Source: Bacillota bacterium
Lineage (GTDB): Bacteria > Bacillota > Clostridia > Peptostreptococcales > Thermotaleaceae
DNA: 7,223 nucleotides
Reading direction: 5' to 3'
Assembly (NCBI GenBank): GCA_023623095.1
Contig: JAMNXX010000275.1
Span: forward strand, 1-7,223
In this document: in pieces, positions 1-6,607 of the stretch
Position numbering within the stretch: position 1 is the first letter of the stretch
Layout of the letters: each line of letters begins with the position of its first letter
Program-made: the position numbers and the translations under genes
The notes under the pieces: generated by a model
Databases searched by the model: none
What the model saw: the letters and a program-made list of their open reading frames with translations, nothing else
Told to the model about the DNA's origin: nothing

Positions 1-625
1 ATATGTTCTGAATCATGTTATGCTCGTCCGGCTGTATCGTTCCTTTTTGTTTGCCGGCATCCAGCATCATGAGGATTTCCTCTTCCGTATTTTCTTCATC
101 CTCGCTGTTCGGATCAACACGGAATAGCCGCAGGAGTCCGTTGGTGGATACGGTGAAAATCCAAACAGCGGGTGTAAATATCCTCGAAACTGCATAAATA
201 AGCCCGGACATTCCAAGGGCGATCTGTTCCGCTTTTTTCATAGCAAGCCGTTTCGGAATCAATTCACCAAGCAGAACGGTAAAATATGTAAGAAGTACCG
301 TAATGATCACAACAGACAGGATGTTAATAAGCGGTACAGGAATATTCAGCCCTATATCGACGAACCAGCCTCCCAATCGGTCAGAAAAATTCTCTGTTGC
401 AAAAGCACTGCTTAGAAGATTGACCAAAGTAATCCCAACCTGAATGGTTGCGAGAAAGCTTGCAGGCTGCTCGGTAAGCTTCGTAAGGCGTAGGGCACGC
501 CTGTCCCCGTCAGCCGAAAGTTTTGCCAGTTTATTCTCATTCATCTTAATAACAGCAATTTCTGCGCAGGCGAAAATCGCATTGAGAAATATAAATACAA
601 ATTGAAGCAGAAGCAACCATAACAA
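1..625 (-). CDS. CNNM/DUF21 (CorC/HlyC-type) membrane transporter, C-terminus beyond the window
   Basis: This is a membrane protein of the CNNM (DUF21) family, whose members are linked to Mg2+/divalent cation transport; older annotations call them hemolysin-like or CorC/HlyC proteins. Translation gives 208 visible residues. A hydrophobic helix (about 2-20) leads into AEIAVIKMNENKL, followed by the family stretch FLATIQVGITLVNLLSSAFA (57-76), a second membrane block (about 98-120) ending in the conserved GELIPKRLA (120-128), and a third (135-160). An acidic linker (DPNSEDEENTEEE, 171-183) and ILMMLDAGKQKGTIQPDEHN follow, the usual approach to the CBS-domain pair, which lies off the left edge. 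I chose a TTG start at 625 because a perfect AGGAGGG (641-635) sits 10 nt upstream and family members begin close to this hydrophobic helix. In-frame ATGs at 655 and 673 are alternatives but lack a good ribosome site. The gene stands alone behind a terminator. The family call is firm; the transported ion is not shown by sequence. Confidence 0.88.
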   Translation of the reverse strand, partial: MLWLLLLQFVFIFLNAIFACAEIAVIKMNENKLAKLSADGDRRALRLTKLTEQPASFLATIQVGITLVNLLSSAFATENFSDRLGGWFVDIGLNIPVPLINILSVVIITVLLTYFTVLLGELIPKRLAMKKAEQIALGMSGLIYAVSRIFTPAVWIFTVSTNGLLRLFRVDPNSEDEENTEEEILMMLDAGKQKGTIQPDEHNMIQNI

Positions 626-634
626 AGGATTATT

Positions 635-641
635 CCCTCCT
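635..641 (-). promoter_or_regulatory. Ribosome binding site AGGAGGG that decides a TTG start
   Basis: The minus strand reads AGGAGGG followed by AATAATCCT and then TTG, a normal spacing. The alternative ATG codons (655, 673) lie upstream of this site, so using one of them would place the Shine-Dalgarno inside the coding region. Confidence 0.6.
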
Positions 642-746
642 AAAATGCATTTCATGTGCGTTAATCTATCCATATCGATCTTGTCCTGATATCAGATGCA
701 TTATTATTTTGCTCCTGCTGCAATAAAAAAACACATAACAATCATG

Positions 747-774
747 AAAAAATAAAAGAGCGAAACATTCGCCC
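747..774 (-). terminator. Rho-independent terminator of the hydrolase/DUF1643-like operon
   Basis: On the minus strand GGGCGAA, loop TGT, TTCGCTC forms a 7-bp stem (five perfect GCGAA/TTCGC pairs, then a G-T wobble and G-C) followed at once by TTTTATTTTTT. It lies 13 nt after the last stop codon of the broken DUF1643-like gene and separates it from the CNNM gene. Confidence 0.85.
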
Positions 775-786
775 CAAACAACTTTT

Positions 787-1409
787 TTATAGAATATTAT
801 AGATTTTCTCCTTATACTCCTTTACTAAATAATTTTTAAGCTCTTCCTGCCACTTAGGTCTACGTTGAGCGGGATGCCAATACGGTATACTTTCTTTGTT
901 ACTTCCGGGTTTTCCTATAAATGGTTTTTTATTTTCTTGAAGAAAATCTAACCAAACCCTTCTTTGCTTTACTATCTTTTGCCTTCTTCACAACCCCATG
1001 CCAATAGCACCCAAGGAATATGGTGAATATTTGCCTTAAAATACTCAAAATCTTTATATAAAATATCGTTATGCTCCATTTTGTTAAATTCCTGCAAAAC
1101 CTCCTTCATCTTTGAATTACGTAATGTAAATAAGTTATAGATATGAAATCTACCTTCAAATGTCTGATTCTCATGTATTGCCTCCAATATTTTTATCACC
1201 TCTTTCATTGTTCTATCTAAATCTAATAATTGCTCTTGATCGTTTTCTAAATTAATAATATCTCTTTCTTTTGGCTTTGCTTCTCCGGGATTGCACAGAA
1301 CACATGCTCCGATTATTTCATCTGATTCTCCCCATTGTAAATAAGTGGATGTTCTATAGATATATTTGCCTCGTTTCGTAAACCTTCCGTAAGCTTTTAC
1401 TTTGCTCAC
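787..1409 (-). pseudogene. DUF1643-like protein, frameshifted at an A-run
   Basis: The first reading frame starts at GTG (1409) with AGGAGA 7-8 nt upstream and gives 145 residues ending ...VLLAWGCEEGKR and a TAG at 974-972. The -1 frame continues without a break for 63 codons from position 978 (KIVKQRRVWLDFLQENKK... YWHPAQRRPKWQEELKNYL...) to a TAA at 789-787. This second half is plainly the missing C-terminus: it has aromatic and basic conserved-looking motifs, and the two halves give about 207 residues together. Restoring one A in the run at 977-980 (A4 to A5) fuses them. Features resembling DUF1643 are ACVLCNPGEA (35-44), LDLDRT (62-67), the YNLFTLRN block (91-98), ND (114-115) and AWG (137-139). 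DUF1643 proteins have no established biochemical role. The gene follows the hydrolase by 54 nt on the same strand. The break could be a true mutation or a sequencing error in the homopolymer; the run is not a classical slippery heptamer. Confidence 0.75.
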
Positions 1410-1463
1410 ATAAATCTCTCCTATTCTTTACAAGTCTCGCCTTTAAGCATTCTTTTTTTTTCT

Positions 1464-1994
1464 TTAAATAATTTCTATCTGGCATGACTTCATGGCAATC
1501 AGTGCCGCCTCGTGACTTTCCGGTGTAACACCGGCGCAGCAACTAGCATCCACCCGTATCGGTACCTCCGGCAGCATTGCTTTTACCAAAAGGGCATTGG
1601 AAATCACGCATATATCGGTGCACAATCCTGCAAATTCTATCCGTTTGACCTTTCCTTCGTTATGTAATTTCACAATATGCTCGCCAAGGCTTAAGGAGCC
1701 GAAAGTATCTTTTTCAAATATCTCATAATCCAGCCCCTTTTTCTTGATTGCTTCCATAACCCTAGAATCAATCTCCCAGCCAGGGGTTCCTTTTATACAA
1801 TGCTCTACAGGAAGTTTCCGCCCTTCCTGAGTGGATAGATAATTTTTATCATGGGTATCTTTGGTCAATAGGACAATTCCGTCAAATGAATTAATTTTAT
1901 TGATTAGTGGCTCTATAATCGCCTCCGCTTCCTTTGTCCCTAACGTCCCAGTAACAAAGTCATTTTGAACATCCACAATCGCCAATACGTCCAT
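1464..1994 (-). CDS. Isochorismatase-family cysteine hydrolase, nicotinamidase-like
   Basis: A 176-residue cytoplasmic hydrolase of the isochorismatase superfamily. The family triad is visible: Asp8 in AIVDVQNDFV, Lys95 in FEKDTFGSL, and Cys129 in GLCTDICVIS. The putative metal ligands of nicotinamidases are also present as Asp46 and His48 (TKDTH) and His65 (EHCIKGTPGWEI). With the HCIKGTPGWEI signature this fits PncA-type amidases, which convert nicotinamide to nicotinate in NAD salvage, better than isochorismatase proper, but related amide hydrolases share these residues, so I leave the symbol blank. Length is normal for the family. I take the start at 1994 (MDVLAI) because GAGGGGG lies just upstream; an ATG five codons earlier overlaps that ribosome site. 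It sits 49 nt after a 57-residue ORF and 54 nt before the broken DUF1643-like gene, probably in one operon. Confidence 0.9.
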   Translation of the reverse strand: MDVLAIVDVQNDFVTGTLGTKEAEAIIEPLINKINSFDGIVLLTKDTHDKNYLSTQEGRKLPVEHCIKGTPGWEIDSRVMEAIKKKGLDYEIFEKDTFGSLSLGEHIVKLHNEGKVKRIEFAGLCTDICVISNALLVKAMLPEVPIRVDASCCAGVTPESHEAALIAMKSCQIEII

Positions 1995-2043
1995 GTTTTT
2001 CCCCCTCATCTATATGATTATAAATATGAACTTCTCTGTCATA

Positions 2044-2217
2044 TCAAAAAATCCTACATGTTTTCAAAAAACAACCCCCTTCGGTAGGCACTAGTGCTTC
2101 GAACAAATGAACTTCTACACCATTCGTATCGGGCTCTAAGCTAACCTTATTAAATTCAGCTATAATATCTGAATGTGTTACCGTTTGTCCAATTTTAAAT
2201 TTATAAAAACTACTCAT
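2044..2217 (-). CDS. Small hypothetical protein, 57 residues
   Basis: An ATG at 2217 opens 57 codons, beginning MSSFYKFKIGQTVTHSDI and ending GGCFLKTCRIF before TGA at 2046-2044. AAAAGGA lies 6 nt upstream as a modest ribosome site. A promoter-like pair (2296-2324) lies about 80 nt upstream, and the hydrolase follows 49 nt downstream on the same strand, so it would be the first gene of that operon. The composition is mixed, with no membrane segment, signal peptide or clear motif. I do not recognise a family. It could be a short intact protein or the N-terminal stub of a truncated longer one: near the end a neighbouring frame reads LFFENM and stops, hinting at a small frameshift. Confidence 0.45.
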   Translation of the reverse strand: MSSFYKFKIGQTVTHSDIIAEFNKVSLEPDTNGVEVHLFEALVPTEGGCFLKTCRIF

Positions 2218-2295
2218 AATATTCCTTTTAAGGTACTAATCTATCAATTTTTATGTCCATACCCTCTACCTCTACAAACTAGAATTGCTACCATA

Positions 2296-2324
2296 ATTAT
2301 ACATATCTTCCCCCTTTTTGTCTC
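2296..2324 (-). promoter_or_regulatory. Sigma-A-type promoter of the small ORF/hydrolase operon
   Basis: On the minus strand a perfect TATAAT (2301-2296) lies 17 bp after GAGACA (2324-2319), which matches TTGACA at four of six bases. The predicted transcript starts near 2290 and covers the 57-residue ORF, the hydrolase and the DUF1643-like gene down to the terminator at 747-774. A terminator for upstream transcription lies just before it, as expected at an operon boundary. Confidence 0.5.
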
Positions 2325-2344
2325 CGCATTTGTTCATATATTTG

Positions 2345-2395
2345 TATAAATAATAAAACCGCCAAACGGGTGATAGTTCCCCCTGATTGGCGGTT
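2345..2395 (-). terminator. Rho-independent terminator after the helical-protein genes
   Basis: A perfect 9-bp stem pairs AACCGCCAA (2395-2387) with TTGGCGGTT (2365-2357) on the minus strand. An inner GGGG/CCC pairing shortens the loop, and TTTTATTATTTATAC follows. The T-rich tail is on the minus-strand side only, so it terminates transcripts coming from the gene at 2589-3239 through the remnant. Confidence 0.75.
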
Positions 2396-2398
2396 AGC

Positions 2399-2577
2399 TT
2401 AATTATTTATACTTCTATGTCCTATGTCGAGTTCAGCTCCTAATTTAAATTCAACAGTCAATCTTGCATCAAATACTGTTACCTTCTAATAAATCGCCTT
2501 ATCTCATCATAAGCCTCCAATTTATTAGAATAAAGAAAATTCATCTGCCCCAAGGTTGTTTTCCTATTTCTAAATTG
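2399..2577 (-). pseudogene. Degraded coding remnant, possibly the tail of a serine recombinase
   Basis: Two protein-like fragments lie end to end in different minus-strand frames. The first (2577-2479) contains MNFLYSNKLEAYDEIRRFIR and then stops. The second (2482-2399) reads VTVFDARLTVEFKLGAELDI then GHRSINN and stops. Joined by a one- or two-base frame correction near 2482 they give a helix followed by beta strands. The pattern 'FI..VTV.D..LTVEFK.G.E.DI' resembles, from memory, the extreme C-terminus of some Bacillota serine recombinases. That likeness is weak and I offer it as inference. No ribosome site serves a complete ORF. The upstream part of any such gene is absent, replaced by the 216-residue protein gene. 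Confidence 0.35.
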
Positions 2578-2588
2578 TCACGGGAATT

Positions 2589-3239
2589 TTATAAAAAATT
2601 ATTGGGGAATTGCCGAATAATACCATATGTCATCACATCGGCCATTTCCAGTGCCTGCTTTTCATTTTGCTCAAATACGCTTATGCCCTCCGCATATTTT
2701 CCGGTTAATATATTAACGGCTTCAGATTTGGTTAATGCCAAGTGTTGATGCAGCATAGTCCTCCATTGCTGCTCTGACCAATAAGGGTTTATGCTACCAA
2801 GGAAAGCTGCAATTTCATCAGCATTTGCATACCACCTTTTTTCTGCATCTGCAGCGGTTTCGGTATCACCTGCTTTAGCTAATTTAACAAGTTCAGCAGC
2901 GATTACAAGATGACTTGTAAATAAATCTGCAAACCTGGAGGCGGCTCTATCTCCATAAAGTGGCTTTAACAATGCTTCAAAGTCTTTAGGATTTCTTAGC
3001 AGACGGTTAGTAACCAAATCTACATCCGGTAAACCGAAAACTATGCTGATGATAGTCAGCCTAGTCCAGACAATATGTTGCTCCCAAAGTAAGCGCACAT
3101 AATTATTTAAATCCAATTGTGCTTTACTGATTACGCTAGAAGCAAGATGAGTATACTGGTAGGGTAATAACCGTATCCCTGGTGTATACACATAATTATA
3201 TGGGAATGTTCCCGTAATATATGAATACATATTTATCAC
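2589..3239 (-). CDS. Conserved-looking all-helical protein of unknown function, 216 residues
   Basis: The protein starts with a Tyr/Pro-rich segment (about residues 5-30, ITGTFPYNYVYTPGIRLLPY) and continues as a run of amphipathic helices. Notable patterns are LLWEQHIVWTR (50-60), a RLLRNPKDF turn (79-87), LYGDRAASRFADLF..HLVIAAELVK (94-119), KRWYANADEIAAFLGSINPYW (134-154) and MLHQHLALTKSEAVNIL (162-178). Recurrent His in 'QH' or 'HL' helices and NPYW look like strongly conserved positions, and I recall similar proteins in spore-forming Bacillota, but I cannot name a family or function. There is no signal peptide or membrane helix. The start is uncertain: GTG at 3239, or ATG at 3230 with AAAGG about 9-10 nt upstream. 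It lies 83 nt after the DUF2935 gene on the same strand, so co-transcription is likely, and is followed by the remnant and terminator at 2345-2395. Confidence 0.75.
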   Translation of the reverse strand: MINMYSYITGTFPYNYVYTPGIRLLPYQYTHLASSVISKAQLDLNNYVRLLWEQHIVWTRLTIISIVFGLPDVDLVTNRLLRNPKDFEALLKPLYGDRAASRFADLFTSHLVIAAELVKLAKAGDTETAADAEKRWYANADEIAAFLGSINPYWSEQQWRTMLHQHLALTKSEAVNILTGKYAEGISVFEQNEKQALEMADVMTYGIIRQFPNNFL

Positions 3240-3322
3240 TGCCTTTAATACCGTTTTCTACATAATAATAAAAAAATACTTTGTATATCATAACCAAAAA
3301 TGCAAAATTAGGGACGCTTCCT

Positions 3323-4249
3323 TTATTTACCTCTTTCAAACATTTTAAGCAACCGCAAATAATGATTCGCTTCACGCAGGACATGATCGCCCAGCAGCGG
3401 TATAATGATTGATCTTATTTTACATTCAAGAATACCCTGCGTCCCTTGCGCTTTGAAGTCCCGTAAATTCTCAGTTGCTTTTAAGCTTTCCTCAGTAATT
3501 TTATCCGGTGGAGCAGCCGCATCCATTGCTTCTTTTGCTTTTTCTGTCAATTGATCAAATTCATTTCCAAAATTATTCGCTTGGTTGATCAAATCATTTT
3601 CCGTAGGGTCAAGCAAACCCCGGATAAATTTAGCATGTTCTCCCATTTGCCTGTTCCAGAAAAATTCCAATTCATGGTCTTCTCTTTTCAGATTTATCCC
3701 TTTTCTGTTTTGAAGCCGTCTAAGCTGCTGAAAATATAATTCTGCCTCGCGGGTGATGTGTCTGATCAACAAGGGGTAATTCAATGTGAACATTTTGCAG
3801 TTTAAGACATTGGATAAAATATTATTTTTAAACTGTATTAACGCAGCAGTTGCATTGATTGCCCTTTGGTTCAGGGCGAATACGTGTCGTTCAAGCATGG
3901 GATTGGCCGGTATTCTACCACCGCCCGCTAGTCCTGCTTCTGCCTGTGTCAGTTGAGTTGGTATCTGTACCCCTGTAAAATATATGGTTGCCCTTTCTGC
4001 ATTCAGAGTGAAAGGCGTTATTACCTCTCCGGATTGGAGAACACCGGGATTAACAACACCGTTTGAAAGAGAAATCGTTTCTCCTAGAATTCCGTCAAAT
4101 TCCCTGCGAAAAGCATCTGCCTGTGCGGTAAAGCTCATGTCCCTCGGCGTAAATCCCATTTGAAGGAAAAAAGCGTGCTCCTTCATAATCCTTGCAAAAA
4201 ACAGATGTAAACCCAGGGACTGCTTTATAAATTCAACACCTGAAAGCAT
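3323..4249 (-). CDS. DUF2935 domain protein with two tandem helical repeats, 308 residues
   Basis: The sequence fits DUF2935, a family of helical-bundle proteins with a ferritin-like fold and no settled function. Repeat one begins FFARIMKEHAFFLQMGF (17-33) and repeat two begins EFFWNRQMGEHAKFIRGLLD (195-214). Each has a paired Glu-His (24-25 and 204-205) and, later, an H-x3-E helix (His164/Glu168 in IRHITREAELYFQQL; His289/Glu293 in DHVLREANHYLRLL). These paired His/Glu positions could bind metal, but that is inference. There is no signal peptide; despite the spore-forming style I see no coat-protein motif. The middle segment (about 60-118) is Gly/Pro/Thr-rich and less helical. The start is clear: GGAGG lies 8 nt before ATG. 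The helical protein gene follows 83 nt downstream. No convincing sigma-A promoter was found directly upstream, so a sporulation sigma factor is possible. Confidence 0.85.
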   Translation of the reverse strand: MLSGVEFIKQSLGLHLFFARIMKEHAFFLQMGFTPRDMSFTAQADAFRREFDGILGETISLSNGVVNPGVLQSGEVITPFTLNAERATIYFTGVQIPTQLTQAEAGLAGGGRIPANPMLERHVFALNQRAINATAALIQFKNNILSNVLNCKMFTLNYPLLIRHITREAELYFQQLRRLQNRKGINLKREDHELEFFWNRQMGEHAKFIRGLLDPTENDLINQANNFGNEFDQLTEKAKEAMDAAAPPDKITEESLKATENLRDFKAQGTQGILECKIRSIIIPLLGDHVLREANHYLRLLKMFERGK

Positions 4250-4327
4250 GATTAATTCCTCCCTATAAAAAGACTAATTTACAATATCAATCTATGTTAG
4301 TGCCATATGAATTGTTACAGGATATCT

Positions 4328-4434
4328 ATCTGTCAACCCAACCCTATCTAATTTCAAACTCAAATTTTGCACAAAAAATACCCTTGATATGTTCTCACAA
4401 GCACATATCAAGGGTTTAAGCCGAGTTGACAGAT
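4328..4434. repeat. 10-bp perfect inverted repeat bracketing a terminator
   Basis: ATCTGTCAAC (4328-4337) and its exact reverse complement GTTGACAGAT (4425-4434) enclose 87 bp that contain the hairpin at 4380-4415. This may be a small terminator-bearing element or an extended stem of the same RNA. No target-site duplication is obvious. Confidence 0.5.
4373..4415 (-). terminator. Strong terminator downstream of the chemoreceptor gene
   Basis: A perfect 13-bp stem pairs ACCCTTGATATGT (4380-4392 on the plus strand) with ACATATCAAGGGT (4403-4415) around a 10-nt loop. On the minus strand it is followed by ATTTTTTG, so it stops transcripts from the chemoreceptor direction. It lies about 350 nt past the receptor stop codon. 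Confidence 0.8.
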
Positions 4435-4456
4435 TTACCTTCTATTATTCATAAGC

Positions 4457-4740
4457 CTAAAGACCTAGCAATTTCAAGGCTTTTTGAGTCCCATTTTTCT
4501 TAATATCAACACCATACACTCCGCATATCTGGAATTGATAGTACCAACAAATTCAAGAAGGAGCCGATTGCCAGCATCAACATCACGGTTCTTAAATCCA
4601 TGGTAACCTCCTGGAATTTTACTCAAAAACTTGAGCATATGTGGTTTTCCTGCATGCATCTATCCGATATCCTTCTTCCTTTCGCATTCAACCCCATATA
4701 CATTCCGGTTTGTTTTAACAAAGAAACCCGCAATATCCAT
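4457..4740 (-). other. Gene-poor stretch with short protein-like fragments, probably decayed
   Basis: No convincing gene fills this space after the receptor. Three short minus-strand frames look protein-like. One is MDIAGFFVKTNRNVYGVECE and a few more residues (from about 4740, stop near 4660). One is a 61-codon ORF 4659-4474 (MHAGKPHMLKFLSKIPGGYH...RKMGLKKP) with a weak AAGGA site. The third is a frame ending CGVYGVDIKKNGTQKALKLL then GL and TAG at 4459-4457. The first and third share the word (N/G)VYGV(E/D)xx(R/K)K, so they may be copies of one sequence. The 61-codon ORF might be a real small protein; I see no family. I treat the region as decayed or non-coding. Confidence 0.3.
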
Positions 4741-4767
4741 TGTCCGCCGATGTATTGATAAATGCTG

Positions 4768-6501
4768 TTATACTTTGAATCTCGCTACCATCATATTTAA
4801 TCTCTCAGCCATTTGCGCTTGAGCCTGAGCGGTTCTGGCCACTTCTTCCAAAGCCTTACTTGATTCTGATGAACTGCTGCTGATCTCCTGAGAAGATGCG
4901 GTAGCTTGCTCTACAGTGGCAGATACGCCTTCAATGGCTTTCCCGATCGTTTCAATCGAAGAGGCAATTTGGGAAGCCGCAGCAGTAAAACCGTCAGTCA
5001 ATGTCTTTACAAAATATGCATCTTCAGCATACTGTTCTCCGGTTTTCTCAAATATATCATAATCCGGTGTAACCTTTTCATCGATAAATTTCAGTATTTC
5101 TTCGACATTAGAAGTTAGCTTGTCAACCGCAACATTGACCTTTTCAATGACCTGGTGGATATCCCCGGCTGTAACAGCCGAATGTTCAGCCAACTTGCGA
5201 ACTTCTTCCGAAACGACTACGAAACCTCGGCCATGCTCCCCTGCACGAGCCGCTTCGATAGCAGCGTTTAAAGCCAGAAGGTTGGTTTGTGCGGCTATTT
5301 GCGAAATGACATCCGCCATTTTCGTTATTTCATGGACTACCCCCACCTCTTCAATCGCCAGCTTAATCTCCTGCTGTTTAAGCTGATAGATTTCATTGGC
5401 TGTTTGCTTGGAGAGGCGAGCTGAAGCCTTCATCTCTTCTGCTCTTTTTCTGATTTCATTGACTTTTTCTTCCCCTTCTAGAGCTTCACCTTCCATCTTC
5501 TGAGCCCTGCCTACGATTTCCGAGCCGGCTGCTGCCACTTCTTCTACAGAAGCACTGATTTCTTCCATACCTGCAGCAATTTGCTGGACAGAGTCAGCGA
5601 TGCTTTCTACTTGGGCGCTGACTTCTTCCGTCGTAGCGGAGAGTTCCTGGCTTGATGCGCTGGTTTCTTCTACAGAATTCGATACCTCTTTGAGCATAGC
5701 CTGGATGTTTTTATTCATTTCAGCAAAAGCAACTGCCACCTGTCCCATTTCATCTTTACGGCGCTGTAAACTTTCCGGCACTTCTTGGGTAAAGTCTCCT
5801 TCGGCAATAACGCCGGCATGTTCTTCCAACACTTTGATGGGTTTCGCAATGCTTTTGTTAAGAAGCACGGTAAACACTACGCCTACTAAAAATGCAATTA
5901 TTAAAAATAAGATAGACATGTTTCTTGAATTTTCGAAATTAGCTCTATTCGCCTCCATCATATCGTCAGCAACCTGTTTGTTCAATTCTCTCATTTGTTT
6001 TATAAGATCAGAACATTTTTCGCGATAGTCTCTTGACAGTGCATCATGCGCAACAGCCATATCAAAATCGCCGTTTCGGGCGGCTTCTATCGCTTTATCT
6101 CTGGTAGAACGGTATACGGAAGTAGCATTTTTCAAAGAGGCAAAGAGTTCTTCCTCTTCGGGCAAAAAGTTGCCTTTTTCATATTCTTTGAATGCGCTAT
6201 CAATCTCCGCAACTATTTTATTGATAGACTCAACTGATGTCTCAATAACAGTGGGATCATTCGTAACTTGGGATTCGTAAAGAATCCGTTGCATTTCTGC
6301 GGTTGCTTTTTCTTGGCCTAATTGGATCGTAGCTAACATCATGTTAGAAAGAAAGCGCTCCGTATAAAAGTCCTCAAAACTGTTCTGGATCTCTCTGGCA
6401 GTGAACATTCCGTTTATACCCACTACGATTGTGATGAGTATGAGGATAGAAAATGATAGTGAAAGTTTGATCCTGGTTTTAAAGTTGTTAAAAAAAAACA
6501 T
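4768..6501 (-). CDS. Methyl-accepting chemotaxis protein, 577 residues
   Basis: A transmembrane chemoreceptor that would sense a ligand outside the cell and control the CheA kinase through CheW. It has a short cytoplasmic N-terminus, TM1 (about 14-33), and an extracellular helical sensor (34-194) of the four-helix-bundle type with no Cache/PAS signature. TM2 (about 195-215) leads to HAMP (about 215-268, including [20 protein letters not shown]), then the signalling domain. The conserved hairpin tip is [20 protein letters not shown] (407-426) followed by [15 protein letters not shown]. Candidate methylation patches are [10 protein letters not shown] (278-287) and the matching [13 protein letters not shown] (531-543). 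The segment [20 protein letters not shown] (472-491) is a descending-arm variant I have seen in Bacillota receptors. There is no C-terminal NWETF-like pentapeptide, so CheR/CheB would have to act without a tether. The start is fixed by AAAGGAG 8 nt before ATG. No che genes are in the window, so it is an orphan receptor with its own promoter and probable riboswitch. Confidence 0.97.
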   Translation of the reverse strand: MFFFNNFKTRIKLSLSFSILILITIVVGINGMFTAREIQNSFEDFYTERFLSNMMLATIQLGQEKATAEMQRILYESQVTNDPTVIETSVESINKIVAEIDSAFKEYEKGNFLPEEEELFASLKNATSVYRSTRDKAIEAARNGDFDMAVAHDALSRDYREKCSDLIKQMRELNKQVADDMMEANRANFENSRNMSILFLIIAFLVGVVFTVLLNKSIAKPIKVLEEHAGVIAEGDFTQEVPESLQRRKDEMGQVAVAFAEMNKNIQAMLKEVSNSVEETSASSQELSATTEEVSAQVESIADSVQQIAAGMEEISASVEEVAAAGSEIVGRAQKMEGEALEGEEKVNEIRKRAEEMKASARLSKQTANEIYQLKQQEIKLAIEEVGVVHEITKMADVISQIAAQTNLLALNAAIEAARAGEHGRGFVVVSEEVRKLAEHSAVTAGDIHQVIEKVNVAVDKLTSNVEEILKFIDEKVTPDYDIFEKTGEQYAEDAYFVKTLTDGFTAAASQIASSIETIGKAIEGVSATVEQATASSQEISSSSSESSKALEEVARTAQAQAQMAERLNMMVARFKV

Positions 6502-6509
6502 TCTGTCAT

Positions 6510-6537
6510 CTCCTTTGCTTAAATTTAATTTAAGAAG
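6510..6537 (-). promoter_or_regulatory. Chemoreceptor Shine-Dalgarno with facing anti-SD, probable translation switch
   Basis: The SD AAGGAG (6515-6510) can pair base for base, with one G-U, with CUUCUU (6537-6532). CUUCUU is also the predicted 3' strand of the aptamer closing stem. A separate perfect 7-bp hairpin, CTTAAAT/ATTTAAG with a 3-nt loop (6534-6518), competes for part of the same bases. Mutually exclusive pairings of this kind are what an expression platform looks like; function is inferred. Confidence 0.45.
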
Positions 6538-6607
6538 CCGGCTTTTCCTTCATCTTACTTAAGCTCTTTTGCTTTGCACCCCTGCCTTTCGTTCAGTTTG
6601 CCTTTTC
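6532..6607 (-). ncRNA. Candidate cyclic-di-GMP-I (GEMM-I) riboswitch aptamer
   Basis: The leader of the chemoreceptor mRNA contains, in order, GGCAAAC, a short stem capped by a GAAA tetraloop (CUGAACGAAAGGCAG), then GGGGUGCAAAGC, then CUUAAG, and AGCCGG close to the 3' end. These match, in order and spacing, the core of the GEMM-I consensus (GGCAAAC - GAAA-capped stem - GGGACGCAAAGC - CUAAG receptor-like segment - AGCCGGGU). The closing stem can form between AAAAGGC (6606-6600) and GCUUCUU (6538-6532) with one A-C mismatch. The P3 arm is short and the GACGC element reads GGUGC, so it is divergent. Context supports it strongly: the aptamer starts about 12 nt after the predicted transcription start, and GEMM-I riboswitches are well known upstream of chemoreceptor and motility genes. 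An overlapping 77-codon ORF (6788-6555) is a shadow. Confidence 0.6.

Noticed and set aside
15..197. Plus-strand ORF of 60 codons at the left edge
   Set aside because: Antisense shadow of the CNNM-family gene, which has clear family motifs on the minus strand.
1354..1542. Minus-strand ORF of 62 codons bridging the hydrolase and the DUF1643-like gene
   Set aside because: Out of frame with both real genes, overlaps each, and has a Lys/Arg-rich chance translation.
2218..2300. Short frames MYNYGSNSSL, MVAILVCRGRGYGHKN and VEVEGMDIKIDRLVP in the leader of the small operon
   Set aside because: All are 10-16 codons in mutually overlapping frames; only chance or deep decay explains them, and none can be supported as a gene.
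4250..4330. TTGATA-17 bp-TATAGG upstream of the DUF2935 gene as a promoter
   Set aside because: The -10 would overlap the Shine-Dalgarno region and leave essentially no leader, so it is not credible as the start of this mRNA.
5600..6028. Plus-strand ORF of 142 codons inside the chemoreceptor gene
   Set aside because: Antisense shadow of the well-supported receptor; Ser/Thr/Ala-rich as expected from the complement of receptor codons.
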